Shown here in pieces: positions 1 through 10,980 of a DNA stretch of 64,000 bases. Position 1 is the first letter of the stretch. The number at the start of each line of letters is the position of its first letter. This DNA comes from Mesorhabditis belari. Its lineage: Eukaryota > Nematoda > Chromadorea > Rhabditida > Rhabditidae. The stretch is taken from NCBI GenBank assembly GCA_958450365.1, contig CAUEEP010000887.1, positions 558,001 to 622,000 on the forward strand, read 5' to 3'. Both the position numbers and the translations under genes were made by a program. The notes below the pieces were generated by a model. It worked only from the letters and a program-made list of their open reading frames with translations, did no database searches and had not been told where the DNA came from.

Positions 1-430
1 TCAAAAGACTTTTGATCGACTGCTAAAAGACAATTTTTACCTTCCGATAGTAGAAATGAGAGAAACAAATAGCATAGTATCATCTTGTTTGCGAATGGGA
101 ATGAAAATGGTGATCAATCGAGGGGCAATCGAGTGACCCAGTGTCGAGTATCAATCAAGGAGAGAAGATCTATCAAAAAGACTATCAAAAAGACTATCAA
201 AAGACCCTCTCATTTGCCATCGATAACAGCTGTCCCACTTTACTGAAGGGTTATTATTGCAGCGGGGATCATTAGGGTATTAGATTTTAAATTAGACTTT
301 GCGAAAGATCGGTTTTTAAAATCCGTTGCGGGAAAGATGATCGCTTTCTTGTAAAACGTGCTTTGATTTGTTGGATTAGAGTGTCTTCCTCTCAAATGCA
401 GTAACAGCAAAAAGTGATCTTTCTTTGCAT

Positions 431-668
431 ATTATATATTGGATTGGTGAATTGAAAACTGCGGGCTATTTGCGTTTTCTGGGATATGGTGAGCGTGGCG
501 TATTGGGAGTTGCTGGATAGCAAGACGACCCTTAATGCAATCAAATACAGTGGACAGTTGGAAAAGGTGAATGAAGCCCTAAAGAAGAATAGGCCCTTCA
601 AGTCAAAGATCGTTCTCCTCCACGACAAAAGTGACTGTTGCAAAAGTGAACTCCTGTTGCAAAAGTGA
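431..668 (+). pseudogene. mariner transposase fragment (internal deletion)
   Basis: A terminal-repeat-like sequence (TTGGATTGGTGAATTGAAAA, about 440-460) runs directly into a fragment that reads WELLDSKTTLNAIKYSGQLE, then NEALKKNRP and IVLLHD. This is the middle of a mariner-family transposase around the second catalytic Asp (normally within a HDNA-type motif). The HTH region and the C-terminal catalytic Asp are absent, so this is an internally deleted relic. The same stretch recurs at 1795-2000, and the same terminal repeat recurs at 717, 1337, 41721 and 44349. The family is clear; the exact subfamily is not. Confidence 0.75.
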
Positions 669-716
669 CTCGCTCGGACATTGACTTCTCTTCAAATCAA
701 GGCTAATCTCAATCTA

Positions 717-905
717 TTGGGTTGGGGAATTGAAAACTGCGGGCTATTGTCATATGTGACAGTTTGAGCACTTTCTTCAAAAGAAACCCATTTTGGTGTC
801 AATGGAAAAGTTGTAGAGAATCAAAAAACAAGCCTATATCCAAATATTCAGAACGATTCAAAAACTGGTTTTCAAGAAATACCAAATTTACGAATTTTCA
901 CAGAT
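717..905 (+). repeat. Mariner-end repeat, copy 1
   Basis: A segment of about 185 bp starts with the mariner end TTGGGTTGGGGAATTGAAAA and is nearly identical to 1337-1525. The two copies bracket the CTGT/CTTT minisatellite. Part of it (the segment containing AGAAACCCATTTTGGTG) is present inverted at 1596-1665. Confidence 0.7.
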
Positions 906-941
906 GAAACGACGGAAAAGGAGGGGGAGGGGGGGTTACGG

Positions 942-1190
942 TATCTGTCTGTCTTTCTGTCTGTCTTTCTGTCTGTCTTTCTGTCTGTCTTTCTGTCTGT
1001 CTTTCTGTCTGTCTTTCTGTCTGTCTTTCTGTCTGTCTTTCTGTCTGTCTTTCTGTCTGTCTTTCTGTCTGTCTTTCTGTCTGTCTTTCTGTCTGTCTTT
1101 CTGTCTGTCTTTCTGTCTGTCTTTCTGTCTGTCTTTCTGTCTGTCTTTCTGTCTGTCTTTCTGTCTGTCTTTCTGTCTGTCTTTCTGCCT
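942..1190 (+). repeat. 12-bp minisatellite CTGTCTGTCTTT
   Basis: About 20 head-to-tail copies of CTGTCTGTCTTT with almost no divergence. The open frame across it (repeating FCLS) is a by-product of the 12-bp period and not a gene. Confidence 0.95.
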
Positions 1191-1336
1191 TACTGTACGG
1201 CTCTTTTTTTCATTTTTTCAGCCGTATTTTGACCAATATTTGATTTTGCATGAATATTATATTTTAAGTTGTTTTTGGTGTCATTCGATGCGTTATTTCA
1301 TCCTTCATCAAATGATCGTTAAAATAGTCGATATAT

Positions 1337-1665
1337 TGGGTTGGGGAATTGAAAACTGCCGGCTATTGTCATATGTGACAGTTTGAGCACTTTCTTCAAA
1401 AGAAACCCATTTTGGTGTCAATGGAAAAGTTGTAGAGAATCAAAAAACAAGCCTATATCCAAATATTCAGAACGATTCAAAAACTGGTTTTCAAGAAATA
1501 CCAAATTTACGAATTTTCACAAAACTTCCAACAAAACTTGCATTTTAAGCGAAACTACTAAGTGTACCTTTTTGGAAATTTGGCTATAAGCCTAATTTTT
1601 GATTCTCTACAACTTGTCTATTGACACCAAAATGGGTTTCTTTTGAAGAAAGCGCTCAAACTGGG
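1337..1665 (+). repeat. Mariner-end repeat, copy 2, with inverted partial copy
   Basis: Second copy of the 717-905 unit, followed at 1596-1665 by its reverse complement (GTTTGAGC...AAACCCATTTTGG arms). It may be the remains of two mariner ends facing each other. Confidence 0.6.
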
Positions 1666-1794
1666 ACATCTCCAGTTTTCAAGCCCTCCATGTTTGAGTC
1701 TCAGACTTGCCTCACACACAAACCAAAATCCTACTACGAAAGAAACCCGAAAGTGACCCGAAAGCCCGATTTGCACCAGAAGAAGTTTATGCTC

Positions 1795-2000
1795 TGCGTT
1801 TTCTGCGATATGGTGGGCGTGGTGTACTGATAGCAAGACGACCCTTAATGCAATCAAATACAGTGGACAGTTGGGAAAGGTGAATGAAGCCCTAAAGAAG
1901 AATAAGTCAAAGATCCTTCAAGTCAAAGATCCTTCAAGTCAAAGATCCTTCAAGTCAAAGATCCTTCAAGTCAAAGATCGTTCTCCTCCACGACAACGAT
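1795..2000 (+). pseudogene. mariner transposase fragment, second copy, with 16-bp repeat
   Basis: Matches the relic at 480-640 (AAGACGACCCTTAATGCAAT, coding SKTTLNAIKYSGQL) but has lost a few bases at the start. It also contains about five copies of a 16-bp unit AGTCAAAGATCCTTCA at 1904-1985, expanded from the same sequence that is present once in the first copy (TCAAGTCAAAGATCGTTC). The array therefore seems to have grown inside the transposon relic. Confidence 0.65.
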
Positions 2001-2540
2001 TTGATCTCTCCACCTTGTAGCCTCTCATTCCGTTCAAGAGTTCAAATTTAAAAGAAAAAAAAAATTTGAGTATTTTCCCGGTAATTGACTAGATTCAATT
2101 TACAATTCATTTTTTTTACAAAGGATTTTTCAAAGATTTTGTTCAACCGCCATCCAAAGAGAGATCAAAAACGCAGAAAAAAAAGATGCAATTCATTTAC
2201 ACGCCGAAAATTGGGCACTCAAGAAGGCAAAAAAGAGAAGAAAAGCTGAAAAATGACGAAAAAAAATGCGACATTGAGCTATTTTCCCGATTCCGAACGC
2301 TTAAAAATCAGTAAATTTTCAGTGTTCGGCAAATTTTATGGTTTTGGTGTTGCTTTGAACCATTTGCAATGTTCCTATTTGCCTTACAATAAGTCATATT
2401 CGATTTTTACATGGCTAGAATCGAAGCTTTTGAATGCAAAACATTCATTTCCATACCCAGTTTGCTTTCTTTTTTGACTCTTGATGAATTTTCATCTAGA
2501 CTGACGGATCTGCGTTTTCTGTGGTGTTAAGCCGTTCAAG
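2001..2540. other. No gene recognised
   Basis: AT-rich sequence with poly-A runs. An open frame at 2253-2477 has no recognisable domain or splice context. I see nothing I can name. Confidence 0.4.
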
Positions 2541-3350
2541 ATAAATAGCTTGTCTACCAATCGATAGAGAAAGACTTGGCGCGTCTAATAATATCAAGAA
2601 TATTGAAATTTGACAACTCAACACAAAGATATTTGAGTTCAAAGTTAGATTGCCAATGGCAAAGAAGCGGGACTTCCACAATCACCTTTATGGGTCCAAA
2701 CAGCTCAAGCCAGGCCAAAATTTGACAACCCAACACAAAGAGGCTTCTAATCTAGCCTTGGCCTTTGTCTTGCCAGACCGCCCCCTTTCCCATTGGCAAT
2801 CCAACTTTGAGCTCAAATATCTTGGTTTTGGGCTGTCCAATTTCAAACTTCTTTGTATCATTAGATTTGCCAAGCCTTTCTCTATCCATTGGTATAAAAA
2901 CTGTTCCAATTGAACAGCCCAATACGAAGATATTTGAGTTCAAAGTTGAGGTCAAAAGGGGGCGGGGCGACGGACCTTTTATACGCTGTTTAATTTCAAT
3001 CTTCTTGATATCATTAGATGCATCAAGTCTTTCCCTATCGATTGGTATAAAAACTATTTATTTTGAAAAAGTCAACAAGAAATTTGAGCTCAAAGTTTGC
3101 CAATGGCAAAGGGGGCGGGGCTAGTATAAAAGGTACATCGTCCCGCCCCTTTTACCCTTGCCAGTCTAACTTTGAGCTCAAATTTCTTTGTGTTGAGCTG
3201 TCCAATTAGAACAATTTTTGTACCAATCGATAGAGAAAGACTTGGCGCATCTAATGATATCGAGAATATTGAAATTGGACAACTCAACACAAAGATATTT
3301 GAGCTCAAAGTTAGCCAATGGCAAAGGGGCGGGTATAAAAGGCCTGATAA
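2541..3350. repeat. Local repeat cluster carrying TATA boxes
   Basis: A unit of about 110-130 bp (ACCAATCGATAGAGAAAGAC, then CAACACAAAGATATTTGAG and GCCAATGGCAAAGG) occurs at least four times in both orientations (about 2555-2660, 2790-2960, 2990-3120, 3140-3330). Several copies end in GGGGCGGG followed by TATAAAAGG (3123-3131, 3334-3342). Each copy therefore carries a core-promoter-like GC/TATA pair. No gene is attached that I can identify. The overlapping open frames on both strands are shadows of the repeat. Confidence 0.6.
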
Positions 3351-3624
3351 CCTTTTTTGACTCATTTGCTCCTTATTTTGTTAAACAATTGCTTTTGCAA
3401 AAGAATAAAGAGTAAGTTTCTCTGTCTGTCTGTCTGTCCGTCTGTCTGTAAAAAAGTAAAAAGGAAAACTTGAATTGAAAAGAAAAAAGAGAAAAATTGA
3501 AAGCAACTACAATTTTTCTAGTCCGCACTTCAAATGACGCTAATGAAGAGCTGAAAAATATGAAAAACTGCTGAAAGAATGTACATTTCTCAATTTGTAT
3601 CCAGTTTTTAATGCTTTCCAATTC

Positions 3625-4252
3625 CCAATTTCAACTTTCAGTCCTCCAATTCCAGTCTTCCAATTCCAGTCTTCCAATTTCAGTCTTCCAATTTCAGCCT
3701 TCCAATTTCAGTCTTCCAATTTCAGTCTTCCAATTCCAGCCTTCCAATTCCAGTCTTCCAATTCCAGTCTTCCAATTCCAGTCTTCCAATTCCAGTCTTC
3801 CAATTCCAGTCTTCCAATTCCAGTCTTCCAATTCCAGTCTTCCAATTCCAGTCTTCCAATTCCAGCTTCCAATTCCAGTCTTCCAATTCAGCTTCCAATT
3901 TCAGTCTTCCAATTCCAGTCTTCCAATTTCAGTCTTCCAATTCCAGTCTTCCAATTCCAGTCTTCCAATTTCAGTCTTCCAATTTCAATCTTCCAATTTC
4001 AGTCTTCCAATTTCAGTCTTCCAATTCCAGTCTTCCAATTCCAGTCTTCCAATTTCAGTCTTCCAATTTCAGTCTTCCAATTCCAGTCTTCCAATTCCAG
4101 TCTTCCAATTCCAGTCTTCCAATTCCCCCCGCCCTCGCCCCCCCTTCCACTCAGTCTTCCAATTCCAGTCTTCCAATTTCAATCTTCCAATTTCAGTCTT
4201 CCAATTTTAGTCTTCCAATTTTAGTCTTCCAATTTCAGTCTTCCAATTTCAG
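3625..4252 (+). repeat. 14-bp minisatellite of splice-acceptor-like units before the chemoreceptor
   Basis: About 44 copies of TCTTCCAATTYCAG (14 bp, with C/T variation) end exactly at the A of the chemoreceptor start codon at 4253. Each unit ends in TTTCAG or TTCCAG, the nematode 3' splice-site consensus. The last unit, TTCCAATTTCAG, directly abuts ATGG, so it could serve as a spliced-leader or 5' UTR acceptor. The long frames across it (QFQSSNSSLPI) are not taken as coding. Confidence 0.9.
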
Positions 4253-7200
4253 ATGGACATCGTTGGCCATTTACCTCTGTATCACATTTTGCTAAATGTC
4301 TCACATGGATTCGCGTTGATCTCAAATTCTTTCTGTGTCATCTGTATTCTCCGGGCAACGCCAAAAACTTTTCGCACTTACAGTTTACTATTGCTATTTC
4401 ATCAGGTACTAGACAAAATGCGTTTTTGGTGCGTTTTTAGAAATCTAGCAGAATCTAGCAGAATCTAGCGGAATTGAAAGCATACAAAGCTTTTGCGATT
4501 TGAAAGTTTAATCAAATTTCGAATCCAGAATCTCTTTAGATTTAATAATCAAGTTTCTAGATCAAATAGCAATTCTAGAAAGGCTAGTTTTTTGCTGATA
4601 TTGTTATATTTCAAAGAAATTGTTATATTTTAAGAAATTCTTACATTTCACTGTAATTGTTGCATTCCATTGAGCATTGTCATTTTGAGGTTATTGGTTG
4701 GGCAATAAGCCTAGTTTCTATCCAATAAGCCTAGATTTATGCAATCTAGATTCAAAAGAGACATTTTACCATATAAAGCTCAAATGTTAGTGCTGTTAAA
4801 AGGCTGGGAAAGAGATCTGATAAAATCCAACCCAATCGAATCGAATCGAATCGAATCCAACCCAATCCAATCCAATCTAATCCAATCTAATCCAATCAAT
4901 CCAATCCAATCCAAACTAACCCAATCCAATCCAATCTAATCCAATCTAATCCAATCCAATCCAATCTAATCCAATCCAATCCAATCCAATCCAACCCAAT
5001 CCAATCCAATCCAATCCAATCCAATCCAATCCAACCCAATCCAATCTAATCCAATCCAATCCAATCCAATCCAATCCAATCCAATCCAATCCAATCCAAT
5101 CCAATCCAACCCAACCCAATCCAATCCAATCCAATCCAGTCCAACCCAATCCAACCCAATCCAATCTAATCCAATCCAACCCAATCCAATCTAATCCAAT
5201 CCAACCCAATCCAATAAATTCTACTGATCCTATCGATCTGATCAATCTCCCATTAACAGCTCCAACATAACTGTACTTGATCCAACTATGCCTCAACTAC
5301 AGGCTCGACTTTCTTACAGGCTTGCATGGCGATGATCACGTTCAATCTCGCTCACTGGGCTCCACTCATCTTCGTGTCCGGACTGCAGAATATGTTCATC
5401 ATGACAGACGGATGGTGTGCTAATTTAGGAGCACAGGCTTGCTTGGTTTGTGATTGGGCAGCTAGCATTACCCACTTTTAATCACTAGTCAGCATTTACA
5501 GGGTAACAAAACAATTCTGGGCTCACCAAGGTATTGCAGTTCCCAAGCGTCTAATTGATTTCAAAACTACCAAGTGTTAAATAGAGAATTGAAAGGCTGA
5601 ATTTTGGCCACATTTATCTACCGCGAAACTTGCAAATTATAAAATTCGATTCAACTACCAAGCTCTCAAATGAGCTCTAGTTGGCTTTTCTTGAAAAAGT
5701 TGCCAAAGTTTCTTGTCAGTCCTTTGAAACAAGTTTCTTGTCAGTCAAAGAATCGTTTATATTCTGTGAATTTGATTAGTTAATTGATTAGAAACAAGAG
5801 AATTCTAGATTATTGATGAAGCAAAAGCATTGAAGCAAATCATTGAAGCAAAAGCATTGAAGCAAAGCATTTCCAATAAAAATCCCAATTCAGATCCCAA
5901 CCTTCTCGAACGCTCTCTTGGCGGCGGCGCCTGTTGGCTTAGCGATTTGTTATCGACATCAGAAAGCGCTAGTTCCATCGGTAAAGAATTTAGAGTATTT
6001 TAAGATAAAGGAAAGATAAAGGAAAGGTAAAGTAAAAACAAATCAAATATCAAATTTAGATCAACTATACATTATTCGTAAATGTTTCACAAATAAATTC
6101 AGTCTCGTTTCAAATTCCAAACGCGCAGCGGTGTCATCATCTCGATTCTCATCTGCACTGTCGGCTTTTTGCCGCTTTTTGGATTATGTTTTGTGGTGAA
6201 GCAGCGAAAGATACAGGTTTGAGCTAAAATTGAAAAAAAAACTGAAATTGGCTTTCAACTGAAGTTGAAACAAATCATTTGAATAAGCTAGTTTTAGACA
6301 TAAATTACCTATTTATATTGCATTGGTGAGAAAAATTGAAAGCATAGCCTCTCCTAGAGTATAGCCTTTCCTACAGCACAGCCTCTCCTAGAGTATAGCC
6401 TTTCCTACAGCACAGCCTCTCCTAGAGTATAGCCTTTCCTACAACACAGCCTTTCCTACAGCACAGCCTTTCCTGCAGCACAGCCTTTCCTACAGCACAG
6501 CCTTTCCTACAGCGTAGCCTTTCCTACGCCTTCTCTCAAGCCCTGCGTTTTTTCAAAACTTTTCTTGAAAATGACTGTCTTCTATCTTACAGTACGTGTT
6601 ACCTATTTATATTGACTTGTTGAGAAAAATTGAAAGCACAGCTTGTATTAATGTTGAACAATAAATAATATTAACAGAAAAAAAACACAGAAAACAGCAC
6701 AAGTTTGAAGAAATGCGCATTGGCGCGCGAGTGAGCATCGTAACGGTAATTTTGGCCATTATCTATTAAGAAATAAGATCTTTAAAAGCAAATTCCTTTA
6801 TAGCAAACTCTTTTAAAAGCAATTTTTACATAGGGAATTTTGTTCTGCATTCTAGATTGTACAAAAAAAACCATTTTAAGCTGTAAATTTGTACCGGGGG
6901 GCTCTCGGGGTCAGCGAATCGATTTAGCTATATTCATTTTATTGAATCTTCAACAAAAATTTTAATCAAAGATTGATAATTAACAATTAAAGACAATAAT
7001 TAATCTAAAATCTTCCAAATACCTTTAGGATTTGATCGACGAATCCCCACAAACGTGGGCTCCATTCCTCAATGAAACGTCGATGATTTTTCTCGATATG
7101 GGCCAATATTTCTTCCTCTTCTTTGCCATTACGAGGTATTGATTTCTAGATCAAATGTCACTTGTTTAGTTAAGATTTCGAACACAGCGCTGGTTACGGT

Positions 7201-9487
7201 AAAACTCCCGTACCCGGCGCTTCTCCAGTTTCTCCCGTAGCTGTTGTTCCTTCTGTTGCCCCAGTCTCTCGCGCGGTGTTGTTCTCTCGCGTGCTCAGTA
7301 CCGCTTGGTGTTGTTCCACCGGTCTCTCCAGTTGCCCCAGTGTCTTCTGTGCCTCCGGTCGTAGCTACCACCTGTGGTCGTAGCTACCACCTGTGGTCGT
7401 AGCTACCACCTGTGGTCGTAGCTACCACCTGTGGTCGTAGCTACCACCTGTGGTCGTAGCTACCAGCCAGCCAGCCAGCCAGCCAAACTAGCCAGGATTT
7501 GGTCGTGAGTCAAATGGCTGGCTGGCTGGCTGGCTTGGCTGGCTGGCTATACAGTCCAGATTAGGGTATGCAGTCTAGGTTACGGTATTCGGTCTAGAAT
7601 AGGGTATTCAGTCTAGATCGAGTTCCACCTAAACACCTCACTCACAAGAGAACGGCAACAGTAGGATGTAGTCAAATGAGTTAAGCCATAGATTCGACAA
7701 AGAATTTCACGCTGATTCCGAATCTGATCAAACGCCATTCAAACGTCATTCAAACGTCACTCATTACTTGAATTTCCAGTGTCACAAACTTCTCGATGAT
7801 TTTTTTCATTCTCGGCTTATCGCTGCATTGTTATTTATCGATTCGAATGGGTACCGACTCGAAATACACGCGAAAATTGTCACTTCAGTTGCTGAAAGCA
7901 ATGGTGCTACAGGTTGAGAAGAAATTAAAGAAAATCTAGAATAGAATTTACATAATTGATCTTGATTCTTGATCAGAATCGTTTATTTAACCGTTCTTGA
8001 TCAGAATTTGTTCTTAATCAGATCAAAATCAAGTCCAAATCAGATCAAAATCAAGTCCAAATCAGATCAAAATCAAGTCCAAATCAAGTCCAAATCAGAT
8101 CTTAATCAGATCAGATCAAAATCAGATCAAAACCACATCATTCAATTCAAGAAATGAAATGAAAGAAAACCCTAGAATAGAATAGAGTATCATACCGTTT
8201 TTAATCAGAATTTAGAGTACTTTAGGGTTAAGGTAGTTTTAGAAAACAAAGCAGAAGATTGGAATACACTTTAGTCAGGGTTTAAGTGCATTTCTCTTGA
8301 GTTAAGTGAGTGGCAAAAAGCTTGGATCTAGTAATCTTGGATCTAGTTTTATTCAATCTAACTTCTATCTGGTTACTTTTAGCAATGTCAGAAAAAATTT
8401 TAGTTGATAGAAACCTTTTCAGATGTTATTAATGATCACTTTCGTTGGTGGGCCTTTTTGTTTTGCGGTCGTTGGGTTGAAAGTCGGCATTTCGTCAGGT
8501 GAGTGTTGATTTGAAAGGAAAGGTACTGAGTGAAGCCAAGCAAGCCAGTCAAGCCAGCCAGCCAAGCCATCCAGCCAAACTAGCCAGCCAAGCCTGCCAA
8601 GCCAGCCAAGCCACCCAGCCAGCCAAACTAGCTAGCCAAGCCAGCCAAACTAGCCAGCCAGCCAAACTAGCCAGCCAGCCAAGCCTGCCAAGCCAGCCAA
8701 ACTAGCTAGCCAGCCAAACTAGCCAGCCAGCCAAACTAGCCAGCCAGCCAAACTAGCCAGCCAGCCAAACTAGCCAGCCAGCCAAGCCAGCCAGCCATTT
8801 GACACACGACCAAATCCATCTTATAAAGGCAGCCATAGCGATCTCAAATCCGTTTTTACTTTTTGCAGAACGATTCGCTTCGAGATATTTGACTTAGAAA
8901 TCACCTTAAATTTCGAGCTTCTTATGAGGCTCCTGATCTCTTCGGACTCCTTAAGAAACCGCCCCACACTTTGTGAACAACTTCGAGGGCCTTGTGGATA
9001 GTCTGCTAGACTGCCAAACCATTTACTTGCTTTGCTCCCAAGTTTGAGTCCCATCCCCAGTCATGAGAATAGAAGCTTTTACTTATGGAGAGACGTCTTT
9101 TTAAACAATTTTGTCTTTTTAAACATTCCCGAACATTTCCCAGCTTCATAATTTCCATCTGAACATCTCGAAGATTTCAGTCATTTGCACGGACATGGCT
9201 ATCGTTTTCTCACTTCAGGATTTCATTTGCTCGACAGCGCAAATCGTCTCCTGTAAAGCCTATCGGGATTATTTGTTGGCGGTAATCGTTTGCAGAAATA
9301 GTGAGTTTTGTGTTGTAGACGAATAGCATACGAAAAAGTGCACCAATTTTCGTCAAAAATTCTTTCTCTTTCTTTCTTTTCAGGTTACACTCAATCGATT
9401 GCTTCGATTCATGCAAAAATCTTCTCATTGAATATCCTAAATTTAGGAGGAAAAAACGATGAGAAGGGAAAAACGGCATTGGGGTGA
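4253..9487 (+). CDS. Nematode serpentine (7TM) chemoreceptor, 9 exons
   Basis: A predicted G-protein-coupled chemoreceptor of 339 aa acting in the plasma membrane, probably of sensory neurons; subfamily (Srh/Sri/Str type) is not resolved. Exons are 4253-4405, 5320-5445, 5894-5980, 6103-6216, 7029-7135, 7780-7912, 8423-8498, 9181-9300 and 9384-9487. All have GT-AG borders and matching phases, and total 1,020 nt. It begins MDIVGHLPLYHILLN. The first helix is followed by TPKTFRTYSLL, a TPK.. loop usual in these families, and later helices include GVIISILICTVGFLPLFG and FSMIFFILGLSLHCYL. The last helix ends in CKAYRDYLL, matching the conserved PYR-like motif after TM7. Introns hold minisatellites (4830-5217, 6340-6530, 7368-7560, 8010-8135, 8530-8805). 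The stop TGA at 9485 overlaps a donor-like GTGAGTG, so a different C-terminus is possible. No ligand can be inferred. Confidence 0.82.
4830..5217 (+). repeat. CCAAT/CCAAC 5-bp satellite in chemoreceptor intron 1
   Basis: More than 70 copies of a CCAAT pentamer with CCAAC and CTAAT variants. It fills much of the 914-nt intron 1. Long frames on the minus strand (GLDWI repeats) are artefacts. Confidence 0.95.
6340..6530 (+). repeat. Minisatellite AGCACAGCCTTTCCTAC in intron 4
   Basis: About 11 imperfect 16-17 bp units (AGCACAGCCTYTCCTA/AGTATAGCC) in the fourth intron of the chemoreceptor. Confidence 0.85.
7368..7560. repeat. 19-bp repeat plus CAGC/GCTG hairpin in intron 5
   Basis: Six copies of CACCTGTGGTCGTAGCTAC lie at 7368-7470. 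They are followed by (CAGC)n and, 35 bp on, by (GGCT)n in the opposite sense (7515-7548), which can form a hairpin. Confidence 0.8.
8010..8135 (+). repeat. AATCAAGTCC/AATCAGATCA repeat in intron 6
   Basis: About ten alternating 10-11 bp units within intron 6 of the chemoreceptor. Confidence 0.8.
8530..8805 (+). repeat. AGCCAGCCAAACT repeat in intron 7
   Basis: CAGC-rich units of 8-16 bp (CCAGCCAAACTAG) occupy about 275 bp of intron 7. They are followed by a dispersed sequence at 8815-8885 (GATCTCAAATCCG, then TTTTTACTTTTTGCAG) that is also found at 24185-24235 and 35760-35825. Confidence 0.85.
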
Positions 9488-9880
9488 GTGAGTGAATGAG
9501 GTTTAGTGAGATTGAGTGAGATTGAGAACGTCTTAAAGTGAATTGAGTGAGAGTGAGAACGTCTTAAAGTGAATTGAAGTGAATTGAGTGAATTGAGTGA
9601 GTGAAAGAAGTGGCTTTTGTGAAGGAAAAGAATGAGCAAAGTGTCATTGCTGGTTTGGTTTTTGGTTTTTGATGGTTTAAAGAAACATTTCTAGAAAACA
9701 AGTTCATTTTGAGGGGTGAGAAAGAGATTGGAAGCTTAAGCTTGTCTTGTCTGTTTGCTTTGCTTTTCTGCTTTTGCTTTTCTGCTTTTGCTTTTGCTCT
9801 TTTGCTCTTTCGCTTTCCAAAATATTTCCCAAGCATTTATAACTGTAAATACTGCAATGATCTATACTGTAAATCGACTT
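9488..9880. other. No gene recognised; GAGTGAATT-type repeats
   Basis: GTGAGTGAATGAG and GAACGTCTTAAAGTGAATTG recur several times. Open frames on both strands have low-complexity composition. Nothing named. Confidence 0.4.
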
Positions 9881-9881
9881 T

Positions 9882-9985
9882 CAGTAGACTTCAGTAGACT
9901 TCAGTAGACTTCAGTAGACTTCAGTAGACTTCAGTAGACTTCAGTAGACTTCAGTAGACTTCAGTAGACTTCAGTAGACTTGACT
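9882..9985 (+). repeat. 10-bp minisatellite CTTCAGTAGA
   Basis: Ten near-perfect copies of CTTCAGTAGA. Confidence 0.95.
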
Positions 9986-10031
9986 TGGCTTTCAGTAGAC
10001 AATTGAAAGCTCCTCTTGATCTTGGCTGAGA

Positions 10032-10360
10032 GTTGGCTTTGATTTTTCTGGACTGGATTATCCAATTAAGCTCTTTTTGATATCATTCAAAAGCCTGAAA
10101 TGTCCTCTATTCAATGACATAAAAAGATATAAATAATCTTAGCTTTAGACAAAGTTATGGGGCTTCAAAGGTGTTGAGTCCATTTGATCCGTTTGATTTC
10201 CGGCTATTTTGAGTCGTCTAGCTTTGAAGGCCAAAAACTTTGTTCACAAATAATATTATTCAGATCTTTTTATATCATTGAATAGAGGACATTTCAGGCT
10301 TTCGAATGATATAAAAAAGAGATTTATTGGATAATTCAATTCAGAAAAATCAAAGCCAAG
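10032..10360. mobile_element. Foldback (long inverted repeat) element 1
   Basis: Two arms of about 105 bp are reverse complements (left from TTGGCTTTGATTTTTCTGGA, right ending AAATCAAAGCCAAG). Both contain CCTGAAATGTCCTCTATTCA or its complement. The loop of about 110 bp includes CAAAGTTATGGGGC. No transposase. Foldback 58939-59264 has the same plan and a related loop word (GCAAAGTTATGAGG). Confidence 0.8.
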
Positions 10361-10657
10361 AAGAAATGCGACCTAAGTTGAGAGTTTAAGCTTAAGCTTT
10401 ATTTAAGTTTAACAAAGCTGAGCTCAGGCTTAGGCTTAGGCTTAGGTAGCTACCGTATACGGTACGGTAGCTTAGAATAACTAGAGTATCATGCCAGTTT
10501 ACTGTAATGATTAGATTAGACGGTAATGTAATGCAAAAAGAACTAGGTAAATAGATCAATGTAACTGTAGATATGTAAGCCTTCTGCTTTACTTTTTACT
10601 TTACTTTTTACTCGATACGCTTTATCTTCAAGAACTTTAGCTTGAAAAACAACTCTG

Positions 10658-10921
10658 CTAGACTGCTAGATAAGGACTGAAATCTTCTGTACAAAGCCAG
10701 CTTTTCAGAGTCGCTGCCTCAGTTGCAAAGAGAGCGGAAAAACCGGAGAATAGCTCGACGAGTTCCCTCGACTTACATTCAATGCCAGAGGTGGCTCGAG
10801 CAAGGAAAACCTCGCTGTTATTCATTCGACGAATGCAGTCGATGCCGATGATGACTATCAATTCACCAACAACATAAGGATTTGAAAAATTGTAAAGAAT
10901 GCGGGTTAATAAATAGTTCAA
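10658..10921 (-). CDS. Unrecognised ORF with a possible splice donor
   Basis: An 87-aa open frame (MNYLLTRILYNFSNPYVV...) with mixed composition, including GIDCIRRMNNSEVF. A strong donor (GAAT|GTAAGTC) lies about 140 nt in, so the true exon may be about 10784-10876, reading IIGIDCIRRMNNSEVF and LARATSGIE. I found no partner exon with matching phase and no family match. It could be a gene remnant or chance. Confidence 0.25.
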   Translation of the reverse strand: MNYLLTRILYNFSNPYVVGELIVIIGIDCIRRMNNSEVFLARATSGIECKSRELVELFSGFSALFATEAATLKSWLCTEDFSPYLAV

Positions 10922-10980
10922 AGTGTATCGATTTTCACTCGGAAAGTTGAATGAATAGAACAGATCTTGGCTTGGGTATG

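Noticed and set aside
904..1386. 160-aa frame of FCLS repeats
   Set aside because: It is a 12-bp microsatellite read in frame; all phases are open because the period is a multiple of three.
3595..4224. 200-aa frames rich in QSSNSSLPIPVF
   Set aside because: Two overlapping frames are open over the same 14-bp array; no start, domain or codon signal beyond the repeat.
4946..5296. GLDWIGLDWI frames on the minus strand
   Set aside because: Reading of the CCAAT pentamer satellite in an intron.
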